The position numbers were made by a program, and so were the translations under genes. A model generated the notes under the pieces. It was not told where the DNA came from. It worked only from the letters and a program-made list of their open reading frames with translations, and ran no database searches. Shown piece by piece: positions 1-9,861 of a stretch of 64,000 bases of DNA. The DNA comes from Ustulina deusta (Eukaryota; Ascomycota; Sordariomycetes; Xylariales; Xylariaceae), in assembly GCA_023159155.1 (NCBI GenBank), contig JAJNNX010000021.1, positions 248,001 to 312,000 on the forward strand, given 5' to 3'. Positions within the stretch are counted from its first letter, which is position 1; each line of letters opens with the position of its first letter.

Positions 1-646
1 AATAAGTTTTTTTTATATTTTAACTAAACAACTAATAAAAAACTTATAAAAAAATATAAAATAATATATTTTTATTATAACAATAATAACTAATTTATTT
101 AAAAATAAAACTATAATATTTTAAAACTATAATTTTATTTAAAATATAATAACTAGATTATGTACTAAAAATATTTTTTTAAATTTTATTTTAAAAAAAA
201 TTTAAATACTTATAATATAATATAATACTAACAATATATTTAATAACTAAAACTTATATTTATTATATAACATATTATAAATTTATTAATAAATAATTAT
301 AAAAAATTATTTTTATTTAACTAAATAATTTATATATTATTACTAACTAGCTTATATTTATTTATTTATTTTTTATAAAGGTTTTTTATAAGTTTAGCTA
401 GTACTAAAAACTTTAAACAAAATAAAAAAAAATATTAAAAATATTAATAAGCTTTTAAAACTTTAATATATTAAAATCTTTTATAAAAAAAACCTATTAT
501 AAATTATAAAAGAAAAAATCTAATAATATATTTAAAATTTTATAAAAATATTAAAATACTATATTTACTATTTATATTTATAAGTTATATTTTATATAAT
601 TATATTAAACAACTAAAGCAACATATAAATTTAAAATAAATAAAAG
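1..646 (+). mobile_element. Element 1: RIP-mutated interior of an LTR retrotransposon
   Basis: This is very A+T-rich sequence with no usable reading frame. Read in reverse complement it aligns with about 3773-4475, apart from indels totalling about 60 bases, so it is the 3' interior of the same element family as the large insertion to the right, in opposite orientation. The element continues beyond the left edge of the window. No coding domain can be read, so the superfamily rests only on the LTR start, which resembles the TGTTGGAAT start of Ty1/copia LTRs. Confidence 0.75.
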
Positions 647-797
647 TATTAAAATATAAAAATTAGGTACACTTTATCTTCTAATTATATATATTATTAG
701 ATTCCCCCGGACCCCTTGGTCTTTAATTCTTCCTTCTGATTATCCTAAATCCACAAGACATTCTGCTCACTTGTATATATATCCACTTATCTTGACA
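647..797 (+). repeat. 3' LTR of element 1 (151 bases)
   Basis: It matches the LTRs at 3623-3772 and 31490-31639, which lie in the other orientation. The family LTR runs from TGTTGGAAT to CTTGACA. Here the first 40-50 bases are mutated (TATTAAAAT for TGTTGGAAT), while the distal 100 bases are nearly clean and end in CTTGACA at 797. Similarity to the other copies stops exactly there. The bases that follow (GAGAC, 798-802) would be one half of the target duplication; the other half lies outside the window. Confidence 0.85.
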
Positions 798-2069
798 GAG
801 ACCAAGAGCTATAATGATCTGGAAAATCACCCACTCAGCCTTGGAGGATTCTGCGTTGAGCACGGATGATAACCCCAGACCTAGGGCTAATAAAATATAC
901 GCCGCCCCGTGAATTGGTTTGTAAGTTCCTGTTTTTGTCATCAAGATCCCTCCAACCGCAGCGGTTGGGATGAGAATGATGTTGAAAGGAAGCGTATCCA
1001 CGGCAGACTCAAGCGGGGATGCACCCTTCAATGCTTGGAAGTACAAGGGCAGGAAATAGACGACCCATTCTAGAAGCACGCCTGACAAGAAGCTGAGCGT
1101 GAATCCAACGGCTGATGTTCTGTTGGAGAACAGCTTGGGAGGAATAGTTGGTTCCTTGCACCATGGAGATAGCTGGTAGGCTTGAAACGCAGCCCAACCG
1201 ACTAATCCCAAGACAAGAGGCAAAATAACACGCCATGATGACCAGGGAAACGTGACGCCGCCCAGGAGCAAGCCCAGGAGGACGGCGGTGGTAGATGCTA
1301 TGAGGAGGGCATTACCAGGAACGTCGATGCGGATAAGATTCTGCTTCCAGGATCCGCTCCTAACATGGCGCATGTTCATGAAGAAAGCCATGGTAATTAG
1401 TGACAAGCCGGAGAAAGGTAAAGTGATGTAAAAGACCCAACGCCAGGTCACTGTCGTCAAGGCTCCGCCGATCAGCGGACCTAGAGTAGATCCCAAACCG
1501 CCGGCTGCAAGGATCGGACCTAGGTACTTGCCTCGCTCGCGCAGGGGAACTAAGTCACATACAACGACATCTAACAAGACGAAGATACCGCCGCAGCCGA
1601 CGCCCTGTATGGTGCGACCGGCAATGAGCATGGGGACGCCGTTTGCGCCACCAGCAATACCGCTACCAATCGCAAATAGTGCGACTACGACGAGCGATGG
1701 AATACGTCGTCCCAGGATATTGCTCAGTTGGCCAAATAACGGCTGTATCGCGGTGCTTGCGATGACATACGAATTGGCGATCCAGACATACTGGCTCCCG
1801 GCGTTGATTTCTCGGGTGATGGCCGGTAGAGCGGTGAAGACAATGGTGTTGTCAACCGAAGCGGCAAAGGTGATTAGGGCCAAAGAGAGATAGATGAGCC
1901 AAAAACGCCAGTCCGGTTGGAATGCCGGGGACGAGGTTGGAGTGGTGGTGCTGGGGCTCTCATCGCTATTACTACTGTTCACCTGGGGAGGAGCAGTAGT
2001 AGGCACCGGAGGTGAGGGAGGGGTGGAATGAGTCTCCTGCTCAGGCACCTTGTCGTCGGGGCTCAACAT
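723..2069 (-). pseudogene. MFS drug:H+ antiporter (DHA2-like), C-terminus replaced by an LTR
   Basis: This is a membrane efflux transporter of the major facilitator superfamily. After a Ser/Thr/Pro-rich tail of about 50 residues, the first membrane helix carries ASVDNTIVFTALPAI. Motif A-like GQLSNILGRR lies near residue 115, RTIQGVGCGG near 150, and motif C-like GPLIGGAL near 200, followed by the WRWVFYI segment typical of 14-helix DHA2 proteins. The frame has no intron. From about residue 423 the reading frame enters the LTR ending at 797, so the last 26 or so residues are transposon-encoded and the final helices are missing (family members usually have 530-600 residues). It lies next to the P450 and probably exported the product of the adjacent polyketide cluster. 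Family is seen; the role is inferred. Confidence 0.85.
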
Positions 2070-2433
2070 GTTTGTAGGCAGGCATGGGCATGGGCAGCAG
2101 AACGAAGTTTGTTAAAATGATGTAGCAAAAAGTGAGACGCAAAAGAGAGAAAGGGTGTGCAAATGGTCTGCGAAGTAGCCTAAACTAGGTAGCTTGCAGC
2201 TTGATTATAGGTATCTGTCAGTCATATACTAAGTAGGTACAAGGTATTGTAGTGTGTTACAGGCTTTGTTTCTTTTCTTTTCTTTTTTTTTGTGTTTATC
2301 GTTTTTCAGGCAGTGTTAGCTGCTACCTACCTACCCACCTATAGTACTTCCCTACCTGGTAACGTTGTCCAGCCTTTGTGTAGTGAATGTCTTACATGGT
2401 AGGATCCAATCCGTAACTCCGGTCGGTCTAATT
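2070..2433. other. Gap between the MFS start and the P450 remnant
   Basis: No gene is visible. The stretch holds the upstream region of the MFS gene, including a T/C-rich run near 2267-2295 and a CTACCTACCTACC run near 2324-2338. The C-terminal third of the P450, with its haem-binding Cys loop, would be expected here and is absent. Confidence 0.5.
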
Positions 2434-3622
2434 TCAATGCAGAAACACAACTGCCAGGCCGTTCGAGAAGGTGAAATTCTCGTCTACTACAAGACGGGAG
2501 CAACCAACTTTCCTCCCTGTCAGCTCTCTGGTCATCTGGAGGAATGCTGTCAAGACACAGTCGAGGAAACACTCACTCGCGCCGGTGGGATACAGGCGGT
2601 TCAGTTCTCTTATGAAACTGTCCTGTAAAGCCAACTTCCGAAGGAGCTTCTCCGTCCACCCATGCTCTTCCAACGCCAGCATTGCCTCGTCGCGAAGGTC
2701 GGCTAACAATTTCGGGTCCATCAAAACTTGGAAGACCATTTCCGTGACCCTTGAAGATTAGTTTCGATTTCGAATACGTCTTGCAACAACGGGTTAGAGA
2801 ATAGCCATAGCTTTTCGTATATTCCACCTATGAGAGAGGGAAATTATAGGAGAAAACAGGCTACGAAATGGCCCAAAAGGCAGGGAAATGGTAATCACGG
2901 CGTGCATAAAGATGGAATGTTGGAATGTCATGGTTCTCAAGAATTCGACATTTTGACTTAACTCACGGCAAATAAGAACAAGACAAGCTATTTGATTGGT
3001 TAAATCAGCGATGGTATCGGCTACAGGTATTTCCTGCCATTCTAGGTGTTGTAAATCAGCTTTCGACGGGTCGCAACATTGTCCATTAAGTGATGCGGTA
3101 CCTTGTGGCCTGCCTATGTGTGATGCAAATGCACTCTCAACTTCATCAATTACTATTGGAGTCAGTGCCGCTAGTAATTTTAGCTTTTGAAATCTTATCG
3201 GCCTCTTCAGAAGTAACATAGAGAGATAGAACGTACGTAGTTGCAAATTCATCCCCTTCTTGATCACGTCGGCCATTCTATCGTTGTGATAGAGGTTGCC
3301 TACAGACTGCTCTAAGCGCAGAGCCTATTAAAAATAAAATAAAAATCAACGGTTTGGTCGCGTTCGGCATTTAAACAAGACATAGATTACCTTGCTGATA
3401 ACTTGGAAGAAACTGAGACTGGCACTCTCGCAGTGCCTAAGATCTGCAAGATACTCTGGCCCTAGTACGAGCCAATCGAGAGCCCACCATCTGACCACGA
3501 AAGGCCCTTTTAACTGTCCCCTAGTGTTAGTCTCGGTATATTGTAATCATAGAAAATAGAAATGCGCACTTCATTGTACCCGTTGTCCACGAGGTTATGT
3601 ATGGGCTTTGATGGGAGGAAAG
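2434..3622 (-). pseudogene. Cytochrome P450, central and K-helix part, disrupted
   Basis: This is a fungal cytochrome P450 remnant. Read leftwards from 3622: HNLVDNGY, an intron of about 49-59 bases ending at 3521, GPFVVRWW...LVLGPEYLADLR, an intron at 3325-3390, then a segment with EWQEIPVAD, CRELSQNVEFLR and FGPFRSLFSP (P450 central region). In the same frame come two stop codons (2794-2796 and 2758-2760). The end of the I-helix and the K-helix follow, with the ExxR motif in SFIRELNRLYPTG and a FSNG segment. About 40-60 residues, including the oxygen-binding part of the I-helix, are missing before TEMVFQVLM. The haem-binding Cys motif is also absent. The first exon is cut at 3622 by the LTR, and its continuation is at 31645-31825. 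Confidence 0.85.
3618..3622. repeat. Target-site duplication GAAAG, left copy
   Basis: GAAAG directly precedes the LTR that starts at 3623, and the same five bases directly follow the matching LTR at 31640-31644. A 5-base duplication is usual for LTR retrotransposon integration. It ties the two LTRs, 27.7 kb apart, to one insertion event. Confidence 0.85.
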
Positions 3623-3772
3623 TGTCAAGATAAGTGGATACGTATACAAGTGAGCAGAATGTCTTGTATATTTAGAATGATCAGAAGGAAAAATTAAGAA
3701 CCAAGGGTCCAAGGGAATCTAATAATATATATAATCAAAAGATAAAATATATTTAATTTTTATATTCTAACA
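3623..3772 (-). repeat. 3' LTR of element 2 (150 bases)
   Basis: It starts TGTCAAGATAAG (reverse complement of the family's LTR end) and ends ATTCTAACA. It is the same length as the partner at 31490-31639. The left 100 bases, next to the host gene, are almost unmutated; the right part, towards the element interior, is RIP-mutated. Adjacent sequence to about 4475 mirrors 1-646. Confidence 0.85.
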
Positions 3773-5713
3773 CTTCTACTTATTTTAAACTTATATATTG
3801 TTTTAATTGTTTAATATAATTATATAAAATATAACTTATAAATATAAATAATAAATATAATATTTTAATGTTTTTAAACTTTTTTAAATATATTACTAGA
3901 TTTTTTTTTATAATTTGTAATAGGTTTGTTTTATAAAAAACTTTAATATATTAAAGTTCTAAAAGTTTGCTAGTACTTTTAGTATTTTTATTTTATTTTG
4001 TCTAAAGTCCTTAGCACTAGCCGAACCTATAAAAAACCCCTATAAAAAAACAAAAACAAATATAGGCTAATTAATAATAATATATAAATTATTTAGCTAA
4101 ACATATATAATTTTTTAGTTTTAAATTATTAAAGCTTAAATAAAAATAATTTTTTATAAGTATTTATTAATAAATTTATAATATATTATATAATAAATAT
4201 AAGTTTTAGCTACTAAATATATTATTAGTATTATATTTTATTATAAACGTTTGGACTTTTTTAAAAATAAAGTTTAAAAAAATTTATTGTTTTTTTTAAA
4301 AAATATTTTTAATATATAATCTAGTTATTATATTTTAAATAAAATTAAAGTTTTAAAATATTATAGTTTTATTGTTAAATAAGTTAGCTATTATTACTAT
4401 AGCAAAAATATACTATTTTATATTTTTTATAGGTTTTTTATTAATTATTTAATTAAAATATAAAAAAAACTTATTTAAGTTTTTTTGCTATTTTTTTAGT
4501 AATTATAAAATATACTAAATATATTCTAAATATAAACATTAAATATTATATTATTAACTTTTTAAATTCTTTTTTTAAATAACTAAAAAATATTAATTTT
4601 AAATATTTCGCTAATTAATTATTAGTTAATTTTTAATATATTAATAGTTTTATAAAAAAACTAACTAGGTTTAATATAAATATATTTTTAATAATTAGTA
4701 ATAAAAAATTTTATTTAATATTGTTTTAAAATAAATAATAATAATAAAATTAAATAATATAATAATTAATAGTTTAGTATTAATAAATAAAATCATTTTA
4801 ATAAATGTAAAGTTTTTATAATAATATATAAACAATAAAAAAAAATTTTTTTATAGTAGTAATTATATAATTATTTTATTATTTTTAGTTACAAAGTAGT
4901 TTTACTAATATATAAAATATTTTATTAAAAATAATAATAAATATTAATAAGTTTAAAAGTTTTTTAGAATAAAATATTTAAAAAAATAAAAACTTTTAAA
5001 AATAAATTAAATAAATTTTATATAAATAAATATTTTTATAGCTTTTTAAAATATAATATTATTAAGTATATAAAGTTTTGCTTATTTTTATTTTTATTTA
5101 TTTTAAACTTAAAATATTTTAAAAAACTAAAAATTTATTTTTTAATAATGCTTTAATTAACTTATTTATTATGTATTAATTAATAAAAATATATTAAAGC
5201 TTAATATTATTATTAGTTTATTATTTATAAATAAATTTAAGCTAAATAGTTATATATTTAATATTAATATAATATAAAAAATTATTTGCTAAAATAATAG
5301 CTTTTTAGTTATTTTTATAAATAATTAATTATAATATTTATTTTTTAAGTAATATTTAGCTTTTTTAATAATAGTTTTAATTAGATAGCTTTTTTAATAG
5401 TTTATATTTAATTAATATATTTAGTTTTATAAAAAAATAAAAATATAATAATTTATTATTTAGAACTTTAGCTAAATATTTTATTATTAATATAAAAAAT
5501 ATATCCTAAAATAAATCTATAAATATTTTAGTTGCTAATATAATTTATATTAATATAGCTAACTAAGTTTTAAAGTTTTTTGTAATATACTAATTCTATA
5601 TTTGTAGTTTTTTTTAAATATTTAAAAATATAGCTAATTGTTAATCTATAAGCTTTATTAAGCTTTATTATAAATTAATTATAAAAAAAAATAGCAAATA
5701 TAATATTAAATTA
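3773..5713 (-). mobile_element. Element 2 interior, 3' fragment
   Basis: This is A+T-rich interior of the outer element. The first 700 bases are the inverted match of 1-646; the rest has no other copy in the window to compare with. No frame or domain is readable. It ends at the AGTAC (5714-5718) that precedes the 4.1-kb element. Confidence 0.6.
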
Positions 5714-5718
5714 AGTAC

Positions 5719-5988
5719 TGCAGCAGGGCTGGTGCTAGCGGCCCGCTGGCAGTTGCGAATGTGGCTGTATGTCAATTGTTAGCCGTATTTGGGCCGCCTG
5801 CGGCCCGAATCAGCTGATCTTCGGCTATATTCAAGAGGGTTCAAATAGCTATAAAAGCCTTCGAACTTCTCAAAGCAACACTTACTTTATATATATAGCA
5901 TTTATACTAGTTTTTTAATAGTAAGCGCTCTAGTTTGTTTTTGTTATTTTTAGTTGTTTTAGTATTAAGTTGCCTTATTTTTTTTTAA
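5719..5988 (+). repeat. Left terminal direct repeat of the 4.1-kb element
   Basis: It starts TGCAGCAGGGCT and ends in a T-run followed by AA. Aligned to 9592-9861 it has the same length, and by eye the differences, roughly forty, are all C/T or G/A. This copy is more mutated towards its 3' end, the other towards its 5' end. A TATAAAAG box lies inside it near 5850. Confidence 0.8.
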
Positions 5989-6015
5989 TGGTGTTTTTTT
6001 AGTAAAGCTATAATA

Positions 6016-8972
6016 GAGCAGTCCGCTATACAAATTTATATATAACAATACTTACATATGCTTATTGCTCCTTAAAGCACAACTTATAATCGGAAACCAA
6101 TGGTTAATGTCTTTTTATATAAATTTATATATAAATATATCTATAATATATTAATAAACTTAATACTAGCTGCGTAAAGACTAACCTAGCTAACCTAGCT
6201 TATATAACCTGATTAGCTAAGCCCTATATAAATATATTTTTAAGCAGCCCTTTATATAAATCTATATATAAGTCTGCTTATGGCTATATACTTTTTAAGA
6301 AGCCTAGTTTATATTAATCAGTCCGTTTATATATTTATATAACTAACTAAGCCAGTTTAGCCATATTGATTAGCTTATTACTGCTTTTACTGCTTTAGCT
6401 ATACGTACTTACTGCTAAATCTTTTGCTAGAATATACTTACAAACAACCCGCTATATAACTTTATATATAAACTTGTTTATAGCTATATAATTTATAAGG
6501 AGCTCTTGGTTTATTAGTCTAAGTAGCTACTTTAGTTAGCTAGGCTAGCTATATATATTAATCGGTCTATTTATATATATAGTTTGTGTTGATTAGTTGG
6601 TTCATACGTTTATATATACGTTTAAGCAGTCCGCTATATAAATTTATATATAAACGTGCTTTTATCTATACGCTATATATACAACGTATTAATTAGCGCA
6701 ATTGGCCTATTACTTTAATTGGCCAGCTATACATATTGCTAAATTAGTTAATTAGTTAGTTTTTTTGTTAAAAAGTTATTCGAGCAGACTTATATATTAT
6801 TTTATATACAAATATGCTTGTATGCTTTCTAGTCCAAAAAAAGTTCTTTATTTTACGCTACCGATCAATCAAACAGTTAGTCGATTAGCTAATTGCTTTT
6901 GCAAATATGCCCCTAATCCAAATATACCTACAAGCTAAATCTTATATAAATTACTATATAAACTAGTTTGCAAATATATAGTTTTTAGAGAAACTTTTGT
7001 TCTAGTTTGCAATTAGCCTAATTGCTAGCTATATATATTAATTACTAATCGCTATATATATTATTGATTAATTAAGCTGCTTTATTAGTTAGCTATATAT
7101 ATTGCTATAATTAATTAGTTAAATTTATATTTAAATATTTGTACAAACAAGTTGCTATATAAGTTTTTATATAAACTTATTTATATATATATTATTTATA
7201 AAAAGCCATCGCTTTAAAAGTCCTTTGTTTAATTTTTTGTTTAAATTAACGTTTTATTAGCGATTAGCTAGATTTTTAGTTACAAACAGTTATATAAACA
7301 GATCCCTATATATATTTATATATAAATATGCTTATAGCACTATAGCTTATAAAAAGGTCCGTTCCAAGCCTTTGTTAGTTATACGTATACTTCTGTTTTT
7401 GTTAATTTTATTGTTTAGCATTTTTAGCATTTTTGGTGTTTTTAGCATTTTTGGCGTTTTTAGCAAATTTGGCATTTTTGGCATTTTTATTATTTTTTGT
7501 TGTTTTCAGGCTTCTACACCGTTAATTAGCTAGTTCCCCTATACAAGTCGCTATACAAACAAGTGCCTATATAGTTTATATAGAAATTAGCTTAAATATA
7601 TACGGTCCAAAAGAAATACTATTTAAATATTATTATTAAAGTACTATTTTAGAAGCGTTGTTTGTTTAGCCTTTGTTGCAGTGTTTAGCGCCATATATCA
7701 ACCTTTGCATTATTAATCAGCCAGTTAAATTATTAATTAGTTAAGCTTTTTACGTTTGGTAGTATACAAACATATTTATATATTAATTTATATGCAAATA
7801 TGTTTGTAGCTTATAAAAGAGCACCTATTTATAGCTTTAATTAACAAATTATATACTAATTAGCTAGTTCCTTGTTTAGCCCCTTGTTCTAATAGCTATA
7901 CTGTTTAGTCCTATATTTAATAGCTATATAAGCAGATCCCCATACAATTTATATATAAATATGCTCCTATACTTATTAACCAAAAAAAGCTATTGTTTAG
8001 CCAGCTAATTAACGGACTACTATATTGCTAATCAGCTAGATCAAGCCGTTCTAAACGCATTAATTAAGTATTAAGCATATTAATCAGCAATTTAGCCAAT
8101 ATATACGCGTACAAGCAGCTACCTATACTAATTTATATATATATATGCTTATATTTATTTATTACACCCTATCCGCTATTAATTAGCAATTCTGTTACAT
8201 ACACATTAATTAGTAAGTTTATACTAGTTTTATACGCATACAAGCAAATCTACGTACTGTTTATATAAACAAATACTTTTACTAATATTACATTCGCTAT
8301 TAATTAGCGATTTTTAGCTATTTTATTATATACGCATTAATTAGCAAGTTTACTACATTTTATGCGATTTTTAGCTATATTCGCTATTAATTAGCAAGTT
8401 TACTACGTTTTATTTAAATATAAGCAGGCATACATACAGTTTTTTATACAAACCTGCTTGTACTTACATTATTTACTTACGCAAGGGCTTTCCGATTAGC
8501 CCTATACCATTCTGCGCTATATATATGGCAATACTAATCAGTTTATTTATTTGCTATACCAATCAATCAGTCAGTTTATATATAAAATATAGGCATACAA
8601 ACAATTGCCTATACATTTTGTATAAAAATTTGCTTATACTCATACATTCTATATATATTGCTACATATACAACGCTACAAATATAGCATAGCACTGCTAA
8701 TCAATACATTATTACTGCACTAATCAATTAAATCGCTATTACTACACTAACTAGTTAATCTATTACATATAAACAAACTCCTATATTATTTTATATATAA
8801 ACTTACTTATAGCATACAAATCGCATAATTAGCCACACTACCAATTAAGATATATATAGCCCTATAAATATAGTATAGCACTGCCAATACGTTATTGCTG
8901 CGCTACCGATCTACAATTCTCTTTTTGCATACAAGCGGCCACCCATACTAAGTTGTATAAGGACACGCTCGC
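6016..8972. repeat. Array of about 17 diverged dyad-symmetric repeats
   Basis: Motif copies begin near 6016, 6242, 6442, 6623, 6782, 6931, 7144, 7296, 7554, 7766, 7930, 8112, 8241, 8422, 8598, 8771 and 8931. The fullest form, at 6623-6661, reads AAGCAG, a short linker, a central TATATAAATTTATATA palindrome and then TGCTT. The outer bases AAGCA and TGCTT are complementary, so each copy could fold into a hairpin. Spacing is 129-258 bases with a mean near 182. Between copies are recurring segments such as ATTAATCAG, TTAGCTAG and CTTATAAAAAG. No open frame crosses the array. Function is unknown. Confidence 0.75.
7410..7490 (+). repeat. Short tandem repeat, TTTTTAGCAT-type units
   Basis: Seven or eight imperfect units of 10-12 bases (TTTTTAGCAT, TTTTTGGTGT, TTTTTGGCGT, TTTGGCAT) lie between two dyad motifs of the larger array. 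This is low-complexity sequence with no coding sense. Confidence 0.6.
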
Positions 8973-9591
8973 ACTTACAATTTTCAAAATTATTCACAAA
9001 AGTCCATCCATAAGGCCGATCAGGGCCTATTTTACAAACTCCAACCCATATATACACCATTAAAAAACATTACTGCAATTATATAAAAATTTATATATAT
9101 AAAAAGTAGTAAAAGCTATAGCATAACTTTTTATATAAAGATTTAGCTTAGGTTCGAAATAGTAACTAACCGTAGCACCTACTTAAGTTCTAACATAAAA
9201 TACTAGCAAATACTGCTACATATATTAAGTCTAAACAGAATTATATACGTTTTTATATAGAAATATATTAAAAGATTACAAAAGAATAGGTTATTTAAAA
9301 AGCTAAAAGGTTATACCAAAAGGTTATACTAAAAGGCATATAATATATAAACCAAAAAAAAATCTTTAGACTAAAAAAAGTCTATTATAATAAGTAACCG
9401 GTTTAGCAATTAGCTAATCAAAAGCTTAGTAGCCTAGTAGGTTAAGGCTAGTTCTTTTTTTTTTTTCTAAGCCGTTAAAGCTTAGAAGTTCGAATAAATA
9501 TTGTGTTATATTATTTTTTTTAATATTTTTAGCCCTGCATTTTTTTAGATTCGAAGCCATTTAGAAAATAAAGCTTTAAATAAAAGAAGTT

Positions 9592-9861
9592 TGCAGCAGA
9601 GCTAGTACTAGCGGCCTGCTAACAGCTGCAAATGTAGCTATACATCAATTGTTAGCCGTATTCGGGCCGCCTGCAGCCCAAATCGGCTGATCTTTAGCTG
9701 TATTCAGAAAGGTTCGAATAGCTATAAAAGCCTTCGAACTTCTCAGAGCAACACTTACTTCACACGCATAGCATTCATACTAGTTTTTTAGTAGTAAGCG
9801 CTCTAGTTTATTTTTGTTATTTTTAGTTGTTTTAGTGTCGAGTTGCCCCGTCCTTCTTTAG
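9592..9861 (+). repeat. Right terminal direct repeat of the 4.1-kb element
   Basis: It is the partner of 5719-5988 with the same 270-base length. It starts TGCAGCAGAGCT and ends CCTTCTTTAG. The expected terminal CA of an LTR is not visible in either copy; this may be mutation or a real peculiarity of the family. Confidence 0.8.

Larger units (their letters stand above)
5719..9861 (+). mobile_element. 4.1-kb non-coding LTR element with an internal dyad-repeat array
   Basis: Two direct repeats of 270 bases (5719-5988 and 9592-9861) bound this block. TGG follows the left repeat at 5989-5991, as in a tRNA primer-binding site. A purine-rich stretch (AAAAGAAG, about 9582-9589) precedes the right repeat, as in a polypurine tract. 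AGTAC occurs at 5714-5718 and again at 9860-9864, a possible 5-base target duplication overlapping the last two bases of the right repeat. The interior shows no gag, protease or polymerase frame and keeps C and G in many contexts, so it is less mutated than its surroundings. It fits a non-autonomous LTR element. The orientation is inferred from the primer-site and purine-tract positions. Confidence 0.7.

Noticed and set aside
6016..8972. CRISPR-like array
   Set aside because: Repeats are diverged, palindromic and irregularly spaced, and the host is a eukaryote.
9700..9730. GGTTCGAATAG as a tRNA B box
   Set aside because: No A box or cloverleaf around it; it lies in the terminal repeat of the 4.1-kb element and is altered in the other copy.
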